Shown: positions 9,754 to 18,012 of the stretch, in pieces
Position numbering within the stretch: the first letter of the stretch is position 1
Layout: every line of letters begins with the position of its first letter
Origin: a virus
DNA length: 64,000 nt
Strand: one strand, 5' to 3'
IMG/VR virus record: IMGVR_UViG_3300042314_000891
Span: 21,799 to 85,798 of that record
Notes under the pieces: generated by a model
Told to the model about the DNA's origin: nothing
What the model saw: only the letters and a program-made list of their open reading frames with translations
The model's database searches: none
Made by a program: the position numbers and the translations under genes

Positions 9754-10167
9754 ATGATAAAGACGCAGTTACTATGTACGTTCTCAACAAAAAAAGATAT
9801 TGAGAATAATTTGGATTTTATAAAAAAAAGTTATAAATTAGCATATAATTACATTTATGTTTTACAAAATAAAAACGTCCCTAACGATTTGTTTGTAACT
9901 TATAATGTGGTGGTGGAAGGACAACATCCAGAAAGCGAGTTAAAGACTATTTTAGTACATAGAAAAAAACAAACTAATACCTTATATACAATCAACGCTC
10001 TAAACCAATTAATAATGGAAAAGACGGGTGGTATGTTGGATGAAAAGTATGAGGTAGATTGGGAAGAGTACAGAAATTGTATATTACTTACAAATGCAGA
10101 AGGAGTTAGAAAAATAACAACAAGAGTATTTGATGTGATTGAGATTGAAGGATTGCAAATTAATTAA
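9754..10167 (+). CDS. Conserved-looking phage protein of unknown function
   Basis: 137 aa, alpha/beta, starting at an ATG after a purine-rich AAGGAG stretch at 9733-9738 which is unusual here because most genes lack a Shine-Dalgarno sequence. Contains NTLYTINALNQLIMEKTGG and an acidic C-terminal half. No catalytic signature is visible. It precedes the DUF1599 gene, overlapping its upstream alternative starts, so both are probably translated from one message. Confidence 0.5.
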   Translation: MIKTQLLCTFSTKKDIENNLDFIKKSYKLAYNYIYVLQNKNVPNDLFVTYNVVVEGQHPESELKTILVHRKKQTNTLYTINALNQLIMEKTGGMLDEKYEVDWEEYRNCILLTNAEGVRKITTRVFDVIEIEGLQIN

Positions 10168-10180
10168 AACCAAAATAAAT

Positions 10181-10540
10181 ATGTTACAGAACGATTACAC
10201 AGACCCACAAATAGTGGCTCAAGCGGAAAAAGATTATCCAGAAACTACTGCGGAATACAAACGCATTATGGTAGAACAATACGAACTATTCTGCCGAAAA
10301 CAATCAAACTATGGACCAGGTAACATTTCAGTAGGAACTGAATGTAGAACTGATGCAGATATTAAACTATCTCTTACTGGATTATGGTTTCGTATCAACG
10401 ATAAAATCAACCGCTTAAAACAAATGATTATTATTGGTGCACAAGATAATGTAGGCGAATCACTTACGGATACATATCAGGACTTATCAGTCTATGGAAT
10501 CATAGCACAAATCGTACAAAACAAAAAATGGGGTAAATAA
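10181..10540 (+). CDS. DUF1599 / Nmad1-like protein
   Basis: 119 aa from the ATG at 10181; an upstream in-frame ATG at 10139 would overlap the previous gene by 29 nt and adds unconserved residues. The core YELFCRKQSNYGPGNIS, FRINDKINRLKQMI and DTYQDLSVYGIIAQIV is the DUF1599 pattern, called nucleotide-modification-associated domain 1 because of its company with base-modification genes in phages. It is all-helical with acidic/His residues that could bind metal, but the reaction is unknown. The stop overlaps the ATG of the halogenase-like gene by 1 nt. Confidence 0.7.
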   Translation: MLQNDYTDPQIVAQAEKDYPETTAEYKRIMVEQYELFCRKQSNYGPGNISVGTECRTDADIKLSLTGLWFRINDKINRLKQMIIIGAQDNVGESLTDTYQDLSVYGIIAQIVQNKKWGK

Positions 10541-12075
10541 TGGAAATAGTAATAGCTGGTGGTGGAACTGCAGGATGGTTGACTGCTTTATATGCACAAC
10601 ACATATGTCCAAAAGATAATATAACACTTATAGAAAGCGAAGATATTGGTATATTGGGCGCGGGAGAAGGTTCTACCCCACAACTACCTTGGATATTATT
10701 TGCATTGGGCATTAGTGAAAATGAGCTTATAAAGTATGCAAACGCAACTTTAAAAATGGGTATTAGTTTTGAAAATTGGAGGGGTGATGGTAAAAAGTAT
10801 ATGCATAGTTTTGGAATTTCCGATTCAAATTTAAGTCCTTATAATTTTACAAAAACAAAAAATACATTAGTAAGTGGTTTACCCGATAATGGACAGCAAT
10901 ATGCGTATATAAATGCTATTGCGAATGGTGAAACGATGGATGATATTAGTTTGGTTTCTAAACTTGCTTACAATAATAAATCACCATTTATCAATGAAAA
11001 CGGAAAAGTAAGTTTTGTTTCAAATTATAGTTACCATTTTGATGCAAGTTTATTGGCTAAATTTTTAAGAATGAAAGCCGAAGAGCGTGGTGTAAAAAGA
11101 ATTGAAGCCAAAATAACCGATATTATATCAAATGAAAATGGTGGAATTGGTTCAATAAAATGTGGTGATGTTGAAATAAAATCAGATTTTGTTTTTGATT
11201 GTACCGGATTTGCAAGATTATTTATTGGAAAACATTTTGGTGTAGAATGGAAATCGCATCAGGATAAATTAAAAGTAAATACTGCTATACCATTCTTTTT
11301 ACCAAAATCAGATACTCTACCACCATACACTAAAGCGGTAGCAATGAAATATGGTTGGATGTGGCAAATACCTTTACAGAATAGATGGGGTTGTGGATAT
11401 GTATTTGATGACAAATATATTAACGTAGAAGAAGCAAAGAAAGAGGTTGAAGAAATGGTAGGACAGGAAATAAAAATCAATAAAGTTATACCATTCGATG
11501 CTGGAAGATATGTTACATCTTGGGTTAAAAATTGTATAGCGGTTGGTTTAAGTTCAACATTTACCGAACCAATTGAAGCAACATCCATTTGGTTGATAAT
11601 AACACAATTGAGAAATCTAACATCTGATAATATACATAATATAGATGAAGATGAGATTGATGATTACAACAAACTAATAGGAGATACTTGCGAAACAATA
11701 ATTGATTTTTTACAATTCCATTATATTACGGATAGAAATGATACTGATTTTTGGAGAGATTACCAAAAAAGAACCACATTAAGTCCAAAAATGAAAAGAC
11801 GTTTAAATAGTTGGAAAAAAAGAACTGTAAACATTAATGATAGCGATTTTTTATTTACTCAATTTGAAGAACATAGTTGGTTTGCAGTTGCATATGGTAA
11901 TGGTGTAATTGATAAATCGGTGTATGAACGTGAAAATGAAGAATACGATTTAGATAATAAATTAGGAAATTGGTTTATAAAATATGATAATGATATAAAT
12001 TATGCAGAATCTCTAGCATATACACATGAAGAGTTAATTGAGTTAGTTAAATCAAATGATATTATCCTCAATTAA
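10540..12075 (+). CDS. Flavin-dependent tryptophan halogenase-like protein
   Basis: 511 aa, full length for the family. The N-terminal FAD-binding motif is GGGTAG at 7-12. The diagnostic W-x-W-x-I-P motif is present (GWMWQIP, about 272-278). A Lys in TLKMGISFENW (about residue 72) matches the position of the catalytic Lys that carries hypohalous acid, and EPIEATS (about 343-349) matches the conserved Glu/Ser segment of PrnA-type enzymes. The family halogenates indoles using FADH2 and O2. No flavin reductase is in the window. In a phage the substrate is unknown: free tryptophan, a peptide or a DNA adduct are all possible. It is translationally coupled to the DUF1599 gene. Confidence 0.85.
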   Translation: MEIVIAGGGTAGWLTALYAQHICPKDNITLIESEDIGILGAGEGSTPQLPWILFALGISENELIKYANATLKMGISFENWRGDGKKYMHSFGISDSNLSPYNFTKTKNTLVSGLPDNGQQYAYINAIANGETMDDISLVSKLAYNNKSPFINENGKVSFVSNYSYHFDASLLAKFLRMKAEERGVKRIEAKITDIISNENGGIGSIKCGDVEIKSDFVFDCTGFARLFIGKHFGVEWKSHQDKLKVNTAIPFFLPKSDTLPPYTKAVAMKYGWMWQIPLQNRWGCGYVFDDKYINVEEAKKEVEEMVGQEIKINKVIPFDAGRYVTSWVKNCIAVGLSSTFTEPIEATSIWLIITQLRNLTSDNIHNIDEDEIDDYNKLIGDTCETIIDFLQFHYITDRNDTDFWRDYQKRTTLSPKMKRRLNSWKKRTVNINDSDFLFTQFEEHSWFAVAYGNGVIDKSVYERENEEYDLDNKLGNWFIKYDNDINYAESLAYTHEELIELVKSNDIILN

Positions 12076-12076
12076 A

Positions 12077-12108
12077 TTTGGAGATACGAAAAAATATTCG
12101 TATCTTTG
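12077..12108 (+). promoter_or_regulatory. Promoter of gp32-like gene with operator-like inverted repeat
   Basis: TTTG at 12077-12080 and TATCTTTG at 12101-12108 with a 20-nt spacer. An 8-bp inverted repeat GATACGAA/TTCGTATC at 12083-12104 lies between and over the -7 box. A roughly 100-nt leader runs to the ATG at 12207. Confidence 0.75.
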
Positions 12109-12206
12109 TTTCAACATTTTAAGAATCCGATATTTATATGTGTAAGATTTATCGCGATAATCTTAAAATCTAAAATAAATAAAACTTAAAAACAAAAACG
12201 TACATT

Positions 12207-13067
12207 ATGGACATTAGTGCAATCAAGCAGCGTCTCAATTCGTTGCAAAACACATCCAAAAAGACAGATGCTTTATGGAAACCAAAACCAGGAAAATATG
12301 TATTACGCATAGTTCCTTATAAGTTCAACAAACAAAATCCTTTTATTGAACTTTTATTTCATTACAACATTAACAACAAAACTTATTTATCACCAGCTTC
12401 TTTTGGAAGACCTGACCCGATTTTAGAGTTTGCCGAAAAGTTAAAACGATTAGGTGATACTGAAAATTGGAAAGCAGGTAAGAAGATGGAGCCGAAATTG
12501 CGTACATTCGCACCTGTGGTTATTCGTGGACAAGAAAGCGAAGGAGTTAAGTTTTGGGGATTTGGTAAAACTGTATATCAAGAGATTCTTGCAATCATTG
12601 CAGACCCTGATTATGGTGATATTACCGATGAGAACGAAGGTCGTGATGTGGTAATCGAAATCGTAGAAGAAGCTGGTAAAACATATCCAGAGACTCGTAT
12701 CAGAGTAAAACCAAATGTAACAAAACTAACTGAAAACCCAGAGTTAGAAAACAAATTACTAAATGAGCAGACGGAAATTACTGACATTTATAGTGAGTTA
12801 TCTTACGCTGAATTGAAAGGTGTTTTAGAAAATTGGTTAAACCCAACTGCACAACATGAGGATGAAGAATCACCTGCACCATCGGTTGCATCTGAAACAT
12901 TAGCACCTAAACCACAATCGGTTCAGGAGCAAGTAGCACCTCAACCTGTTTCAGTACCTAAATCAACAGAGCCAATTACAGAGTTACCTTGGGATGTAGC
13001 AGAAGAAAAACCTGCTTCTACAAAGGTTGATGTAGCATCGGCATTTGAAGATTTATTCAATTCATAA
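12207..13067 (+). CDS. 32: Single-stranded DNA-binding protein, gp32-like
   Basis: 286 aa. The opening helix (MDISAIKQRLNSLQ), the following KPGKYVLRIVPYK and the OB-like core with PVVIRGQE and KFWGFGKTVYQEI follow gp32 proteins of T4-like phages. The C-terminus is Pro/Glu-rich and ends in an acidic DVASAFEDLF tail, the region that contacts polymerase and helicase loader in T4. The protein has no cysteine at all, so the Zn-binding residues of T4 gp32 are absent. It coats unwound DNA during replication and recombination. It is followed 17 nt later by uvsX. Confidence 0.85.
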   Translation: MDISAIKQRLNSLQNTSKKTDALWKPKPGKYVLRIVPYKFNKQNPFIELLFHYNINNKTYLSPASFGRPDPILEFAEKLKRLGDTENWKAGKKMEPKLRTFAPVVIRGQESEGVKFWGFGKTVYQEILAIIADPDYGDITDENEGRDVVIEIVEEAGKTYPETRIRVKPNVTKLTENPELENKLLNEQTEITDIYSELSYAELKGVLENWLNPTAQHEDEESPAPSVASETLAPKPQSVQEQVAPQPVSVPKSTEPITELPWDVAEEKPASTKVDVASAFEDLFNS

Positions 13068-13084
13068 AATAAAAAGGAGTTATA

Positions 13085-14212
13085 ATGGCAAAAGTTCAAG
13101 CAGATTTAGCACAACAAATTGCCGATAATCTAAATAAGAAATACAAAGACCAAAAGGTTGCTTTCTTTTTAGATGATGACTCGGAGGATGCACCCACCAA
13201 TATAACGGGGTGGGTGTCCTCTGGGGCAACTATGTTGGATGTTGCAGTTTCCAATAGACCATTTGGAGGTTTTCCAATTGGTAGAATTACGGAAATTACG
13301 GGATTAGAGCAGAGTGGTAAATCATTACTATCAGCACACGTGTTAGCGGAAACGCAAAAGCAAGGTGGTGTTGCAGTGTTGATTGATACCGAAACTGCGG
13401 TAAGTAGAGAGTTCTTTGATGCGATTGGTGTAGATGTATCTAAACTATTATATATTACGGCAGATACCGTAGAGGATATATTTGAAACAATTGATACAAT
13501 CATTGAGCAAGTAAGAAAAGGTGATAAAGATAAGTTAGTAACTATCGTAGTTGATTCAGTAGCAGCAGCATCTACAAAGAGAGAGCTGGAAGCTGATTAC
13601 GATAAGGATGGATACGCAACTGATAAGGCAATCATTATTTCAAAGGCAATGCGTAAAATCACAAATGTGATTGGTAGACAAAAGATTACATTAGTATTCA
13701 CAAACCAATTACGCCAAAAGATGAACGCAATGGCATTTTCAGACCCTTGGACTACATCGGGTGGTAAAGCAATTGCTTTCCACGCTTCGGTTCGGTTGCG
13801 ATTAGCATCAACCGGTAAAATCAAAGCAAAGGATGAAAAAGGTAATGAGAGAATTGTTGGTATCAAAGTAAGAGCCAACGTTATTAAGAATAGATTAGGA
13901 CCACCATTACGTTCAGCAGATTTTGATATTTTCTTTGATAGAGGTATTGACAACTATGGAGCATGGTTGGGAGCAATGAAAGATTATAACTTTGTTAAGC
14001 AAGGTGGAGCGTGGTACACATATGTTGATACTGAAACTGGTGAAGAATTTAAGTTCCAAGCCAAAGAGTTACAAGAAATATTGGAAAACAACCCATCTGT
14101 AAAAGAACAAATCTATAAACGAATTTGTGAATTTACTATTCTACAATACAAAAAGGATTCATTAGATACTGATAATCTGGTAGTAGATGCGAGTGTATTA
14201 AGTGATGAATAA
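13085..14212 (+). CDS. uvsX: UvsX/RecA-like recombinase
   Basis: 375 aa. Walker A is GLEQSGKS at 73-80, followed by VAVLIDTETAVS and a Walker B-like VTIVVDSVAAAS; later LVFTNQLRQKM matches the L2/Q-loop region of RecA-family proteins. UvsX pairs homologous strands and drives recombination-dependent replication together with gp32. An AAAAGGAG sequence at 13073-13080 sits at Shine-Dalgarno distance from the ATG, rare in this genome. Next to a helicase and a 5'-3' exonuclease it fits the replication block. Confidence 0.9.
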   Translation: MAKVQADLAQQIADNLNKKYKDQKVAFFLDDDSEDAPTNITGWVSSGATMLDVAVSNRPFGGFPIGRITEITGLEQSGKSLLSAHVLAETQKQGGVAVLIDTETAVSREFFDAIGVDVSKLLYITADTVEDIFETIDTIIEQVRKGDKDKLVTIVVDSVAAASTKRELEADYDKDGYATDKAIIISKAMRKITNVIGRQKITLVFTNQLRQKMNAMAFSDPWTTSGGKAIAFHASVRLRLASTGKIKAKDEKGNERIVGIKVRANVIKNRLGPPLRSADFDIFFDRGIDNYGAWLGAMKDYNFVKQGGAWYTYVDTETGEEFKFQAKELQEILENNPSVKEQIYKRICEFTILQYKKDSLDTDNLVVDASVLSDE

Positions 14213-14220
14213 ACAAACAT

Positions 14221-15276
14221 ATGAACGAGTTATATAAAAGGTTATTAGATGAGGTTAGCGATGAGCATACAAAAGTAAAAAAACAATCCTTAAACTCAAA
14301 AGTTCTATTAGTAGATGGATTAAATACTTTTATCAGAGCATGGACGGTAAATCCCACAATGGATGATAATGGTGACCACATCGGTGGTATCACTGGATTC
14401 CTAAAGAGTATAGGTTACGCAATCAGAGAATACAAAGCAACTCGTTGTATCATTGTATTTGATGGTAAAGGTGGTTCGGATAGCCGTAAAAAGATATTTA
14501 GTGGATACAAAGCTGATAGAGGTAAAAGCCGTTTTAGAGTAAATCGTCAATATGAAGATATGATGTCCAAGGAAGATGAGAGTGTTTCTATGAAACGCCA
14601 GATGATTGGCTTAATAGAACTGCTTGAATATCTTCCTGTGGATATTATGTTGTTTGATAATATAGAAGCAGATGATGTGATTGGATATATTGCATCACAA
14701 TTAGTTACAGAAGATGAAGGAGCGATAGTAATGTCATCCGATAAAGATTTTTTACAATTAGTTAAATCAAATGTTGAAGTTTACTCGCCAAGCAAAAAGA
14801 AATTATATACGGAGCAAAAGGTTGTTGAGGAGTTTGGCATCCATCCCAACAATTTTATGGTATATCGCTGTCTTGATGGTGACACCTCTGATAATATCAA
14901 TGGTATTAGTGGGTGTGGTCTTAAAACAATTATTAAGAGATTTCCGGAAGTGGTGGAATCGGAAAGAGTAGAGTTTGATAAACTATACGAATTATGCGAA
15001 GAACGTGGAGCCGGAAAAGGACCTAAAATCTACAAAGATATTTTAGACGGAAAACCAATTGTAGAAAGAAATTTCAGATTGATGCAATTAGAAAACCCTG
15101 AAATATCATCTAATACAAGAATGAAGATTAACGCCAAATATAAGGAAAATGTATCTAAATTAGATAAATTATCTTTTATTAAAAAGGCAATGAGTATAAA
15201 AGTTATTGATGCACTTGGAGATGTGAATAGCTGGGTGGTAAAAACTTTTGCAACAATAAACAAATATAGTAAATAA
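14221..15276 (+). CDS. FEN-type 5'-3' exonuclease (T4 RNase H-like)
   Basis: 351 aa. The conserved acidic residues of the 5'-nuclease fold are visible: LLVDGLNTFIRAW near the start, IIVFDGKGGSDSRKKIF with a downstream YKADR, NIEADDVIGYIA and SSDKDFLQL, then DGDTSDNINGISGCGLKT, the helix-hairpin-helix that grips duplex DNA. The family removes RNA primers and flaps during lagging-strand synthesis. No polymerase domain is attached. The gene is 8 nt downstream of uvsX. Confidence 0.85.
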   Translation: MNELYKRLLDEVSDEHTKVKKQSLNSKVLLVDGLNTFIRAWTVNPTMDDNGDHIGGITGFLKSIGYAIREYKATRCIIVFDGKGGSDSRKKIFSGYKADRGKSRFRVNRQYEDMMSKEDESVSMKRQMIGLIELLEYLPVDIMLFDNIEADDVIGYIASQLVTEDEGAIVMSSDKDFLQLVKSNVEVYSPSKKKLYTEQKVVEEFGIHPNNFMVYRCLDGDTSDNINGISGCGLKTIIKRFPEVVESERVEFDKLYELCEERGAGKGPKIYKDILDGKPIVERNFRLMQLENPEISSNTRMKINAKYKENVSKLDKLSFIKKAMSIKVIDALGDVNSWVVKTFATINKYSK

Positions 15277-15300
15277 CAATTAAACACGGAGATAAAATCT

Positions 15301-15513
15301 ATGAAGTGCATTAAAAGTAAAGAAGGAGAAATCCGAAGAGTAGTAGAAACGGAAGCTGACCAAAAGGTAGCAAATTACGGATGGGTGTTCGTTCCCAAAT
15401 CAGAGTGGAAAGCCCTACGTCCAAAGAAAGAGGACAAACCAAAAGTTGAAGTAGACGCAAATTTATCAATTGAAGAAAAAAGATTAGCTAGAAAGAAGAA
15501 GGATAAAAAATAA
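15301..15513 (+). CDS. Small basic protein
   Basis: 70 aa, strongly basic with a Lys/Arg-rich C-terminal helix and a core VANYGWVFVPKSEWKALRP. Its stop overlaps the ATG of the helicase gene by 1 nt. I know no family. Position suggests a small replication accessory protein, for example a helicase partner, but nothing in the sequence proves that. Confidence 0.6.
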   Translation: MKCIKSKEGEIRRVVETEADQKVANYGWVFVPKSEWKALRPKKEDKPKVEVDANLSIEEKRLARKKKDKK

Positions 15514-16880
15514 TGGAAGCAATAGATAATCTACAAAAGTTCGGACAATCGTACCAAGCTAAAGTAGTTGCATCATTATTGGAATCCCAACCTTTCTTAA
15601 ATCAAGTTTCAGATATAACCAAAAAAGATTTTTTTGAAACAGAAGCAGATAGATGGATAGTTGGAGAAATTGTATCCTATAATCAAACAAGTAATGCTGC
15701 ACCTACATTGGATGTATTCAAAGTTAAATTGAGTACAATAGAAACAGATGCGCAGAAGAAAATGATTGTAGATAGATTACAACAAATCTACGATTTATTT
15801 GGTTCACCTGATGCTGATTTTGTTAAGAAAGAATATCTACAATTTTGTAAAAGACAAAAACTTAAATCTGCAATTTTCCAATCCGTAGACTTATTACAAA
15901 GTGGTAAGTACGATGAAGTAGGAACAATCATTCAGGATGCATTAAGAGCTGGTTTAGAAAACAATTTAGGACACGATTACTTTTTAGATATTCTATATCG
16001 TTTAGAAGATGTAAAGAGAAATTCCGTACCTACCGGTTGGAAACCAATCAATGAGTTAATGGATGGTGGTTTAGGACCTGGTGAGTTAGGTGTTGTAGTA
16101 GCACCATCGGGTATTGGTAAAACTTGGTTGTTATGTAAGTTGGGTGCAGATGCAGTAGCAATGGGTTTTAATGTTTTGCATTATAGTTTGGAGTTAAGTG
16201 AGAACTATGTGGGGTGTAGATACGATACAATCTATACAGGTATTCCTTTAGCTGATTTAAAGAACAACAAAGAGGAAATCCAACGTAAGTTGAAAAACTA
16301 TACATCTCGTTTGATGATTAAAAATTATCCAAACAGAGGTGCGAGTGTTAAAACTATGAAGGCACATATAGATAAGTTGAGAGCAACTGGTTTTATCCCA
16401 CATCTTATCATTGTTGATTATGCGGATTTACTTAAACCTGTAAACAAACGTGATGGTTTATATGCAGAATTAGGTGGAGTGTATGAGGAACTGCGTGGTA
16501 TGGGTGGTGAAGTTGGTGTTCCAATTTGGACAGCATCACAAACCAATAGAGGTGCATTAGAAGATGAAGTAATCCACGCAGATTCAATTGCAGATAGTTA
16601 CGCTAAAGTAATGACAGCCGATTTTATTATGAGTGTATCTCGTAAGGATAAAGATAAGTTGGCAAATACTGCAAGGGTTCACGTGATGAAAAACAGATTT
16701 GGACCAGATGGTTTAACGTTCCCAACAAAGATGGATACGATGAAAGGTGAGATAGAAATATACGATGCTCAATCATCAAATGGTATTATGGCAACCAAAG
16801 AAAGTAATAACGGAGTTCAGATTGAAAAGAAATTATTACACAAAAAGTACTTGGAAACGATGCCAACTGATATGGGATAA
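15513..16880 (+). CDS. 41: Replicative DNA helicase, DnaB/gp41-like
   Basis: 455 aa. An N-terminal helical domain is followed by the RecA-like motor: Walker A APSGIGKT at 197-204, the DnaB motif 2 region LHYSLELSE, Walker B HLIIVDYADLL near 298-306 and ASQTNRGALE, the sensor/arginine-finger region. The protein unwinds DNA 5'-3' as a hexamer on the lagging strand. The length matches gp41 proteins. No gp61-type primase gene is seen in the window. Confidence 0.9.
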   Translation: MEAIDNLQKFGQSYQAKVVASLLESQPFLNQVSDITKKDFFETEADRWIVGEIVSYNQTSNAAPTLDVFKVKLSTIETDAQKKMIVDRLQQIYDLFGSPDADFVKKEYLQFCKRQKLKSAIFQSVDLLQSGKYDEVGTIIQDALRAGLENNLGHDYFLDILYRLEDVKRNSVPTGWKPINELMDGGLGPGELGVVVAPSGIGKTWLLCKLGADAVAMGFNVLHYSLELSENYVGCRYDTIYTGIPLADLKNNKEEIQRKLKNYTSRLMIKNYPNRGASVKTMKAHIDKLRATGFIPHLIIVDYADLLKPVNKRDGLYAELGGVYEELRGMGGEVGVPIWTASQTNRGALEDEVIHADSIADSYAKVMTADFIMSVSRKDKDKLANTARVHVMKNRFGPDGLTFPTKMDTMKGEIEIYDAQSSNGIMATKESNNGVQIEKKLLHKKYLETMPTDMG

Positions 16881-16991
16881 TATCCTAAAATACTACCACA
16901 CTTACATAGAAAAATCCTATGAAAAGTTGGGTTGAAAAGGGGATATATACAATACTTATCTATACCTAAAATTAAAATTGGATAAAAAACT

Positions 16992-18005
16992 ATGAGCAAA
17001 TTATTTACAGAAAGGGTAGCATATAAACCATTTGAATACCCTGTTTATTATACGGAAGGTTGGTTACTACAAGCTCAAGCGTTTTGGTTACATACGGAAA
17101 TACCGATGCAAGGTGATGTTAAAGATTGGAACGAAAATCTATCACCTGCTGAAAAGAATTTAGTTGGAAATATTCTTTTGGGCTTTGCTCAAACAGAATG
17201 TGCGGTTTCCGATTATTGGACAGGGATGGTTACTAAATGGTTTCCAAAGCATGAAATAAGACAAATGGCTATGTTGTTTGGTTCACAAGAAACAATCCAC
17301 GCAGTAGCATATTCTTACTTAAATGAAACATTGGGGTTAGATGATTTTGAAGGATTCTTACACGATGATGCAATGAGAGCAAGATTTGAGATGCTAACAC
17401 AAACTACGGCAGATTGGACACCAGAAGACATAAGAACAAACTCAATTGCAAGAAAAGAGGTAGCACGTTCATTAGCAATCTTTTCAGCATTTGCAGAAGG
17501 TGTAGCACTATACTCTTCATTTGCAGTTCTATATTCTTTCCAAATGAGAAATCTATTGAAAGGAATTGGACAACAAATGAAGTGGAGTGTAAGAGATGAA
17601 TCACTACATTCTAAAATGGGTTGTCAATTATTCAGACATATGTGTGATGAGTATCCTGAATTGTTAGAAGAAGCAAAATCTTCTATATATGAAGCAGCAC
17701 ATATAATGCAAGGTTTGGAACATAAGTATATTGATAAGATATTTGAAAGAGGTGATTTAGAAAATCTTAAAAAAGATGATTTAAAACACTTCATTACAAA
17801 ACGAATCAATGAAAAGTTAGGAGAATTAGGTTACAATCCATTCGTAGGTGGAGATGATTATTTTCAATACAATGAAAAGAAAGCAAGTGAATTAGATTGG
17901 TTCTACCATCTTACAGGTGGAGTAACACATACTGATTTCTTTGCAATGAGACCAACGGATTATTCAAAAGCAGGTGAAGGGGAAGATTGGGGAGATATAT
18001 TTTAA
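16992..18005 (+). CDS. nrdB: Class I ribonucleotide reductase small subunit
   Basis: 337 aa. The di-iron ligands can be placed at E69, E100 and H103 (ETIH), E169, E203 and H206 (ESLH), and a Tyr at 107, seven residues after E100, is at the radical position. The C-terminal tail GEGEDWGDIF is the type that docks into the large subunit. It generates the radical for NrdA and so supplies dNTPs for phage DNA synthesis. A 111-nt gap upstream contains TTGAAAAG and TATCTATA sequences that may be a weak promoter. nrdA follows 7 nt later. Confidence 0.92.
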   Translation: MSKLFTERVAYKPFEYPVYYTEGWLLQAQAFWLHTEIPMQGDVKDWNENLSPAEKNLVGNILLGFAQTECAVSDYWTGMVTKWFPKHEIRQMAMLFGSQETIHAVAYSYLNETLGLDDFEGFLHDDAMRARFEMLTQTTADWTPEDIRTNSIARKEVARSLAIFSAFAEGVALYSSFAVLYSFQMRNLLKGIGQQMKWSVRDESLHSKMGCQLFRHMCDEYPELLEEAKSSIYEAAHIMQGLEHKYIDKIFERGDLENLKKDDLKHFITKRINEKLGELGYNPFVGGDDYFQYNEKKASELDWFYHLTGGVTHTDFFAMRPTDYSKAGEGEDWGDIF

Positions 18006-18012
18006 TTAAATT

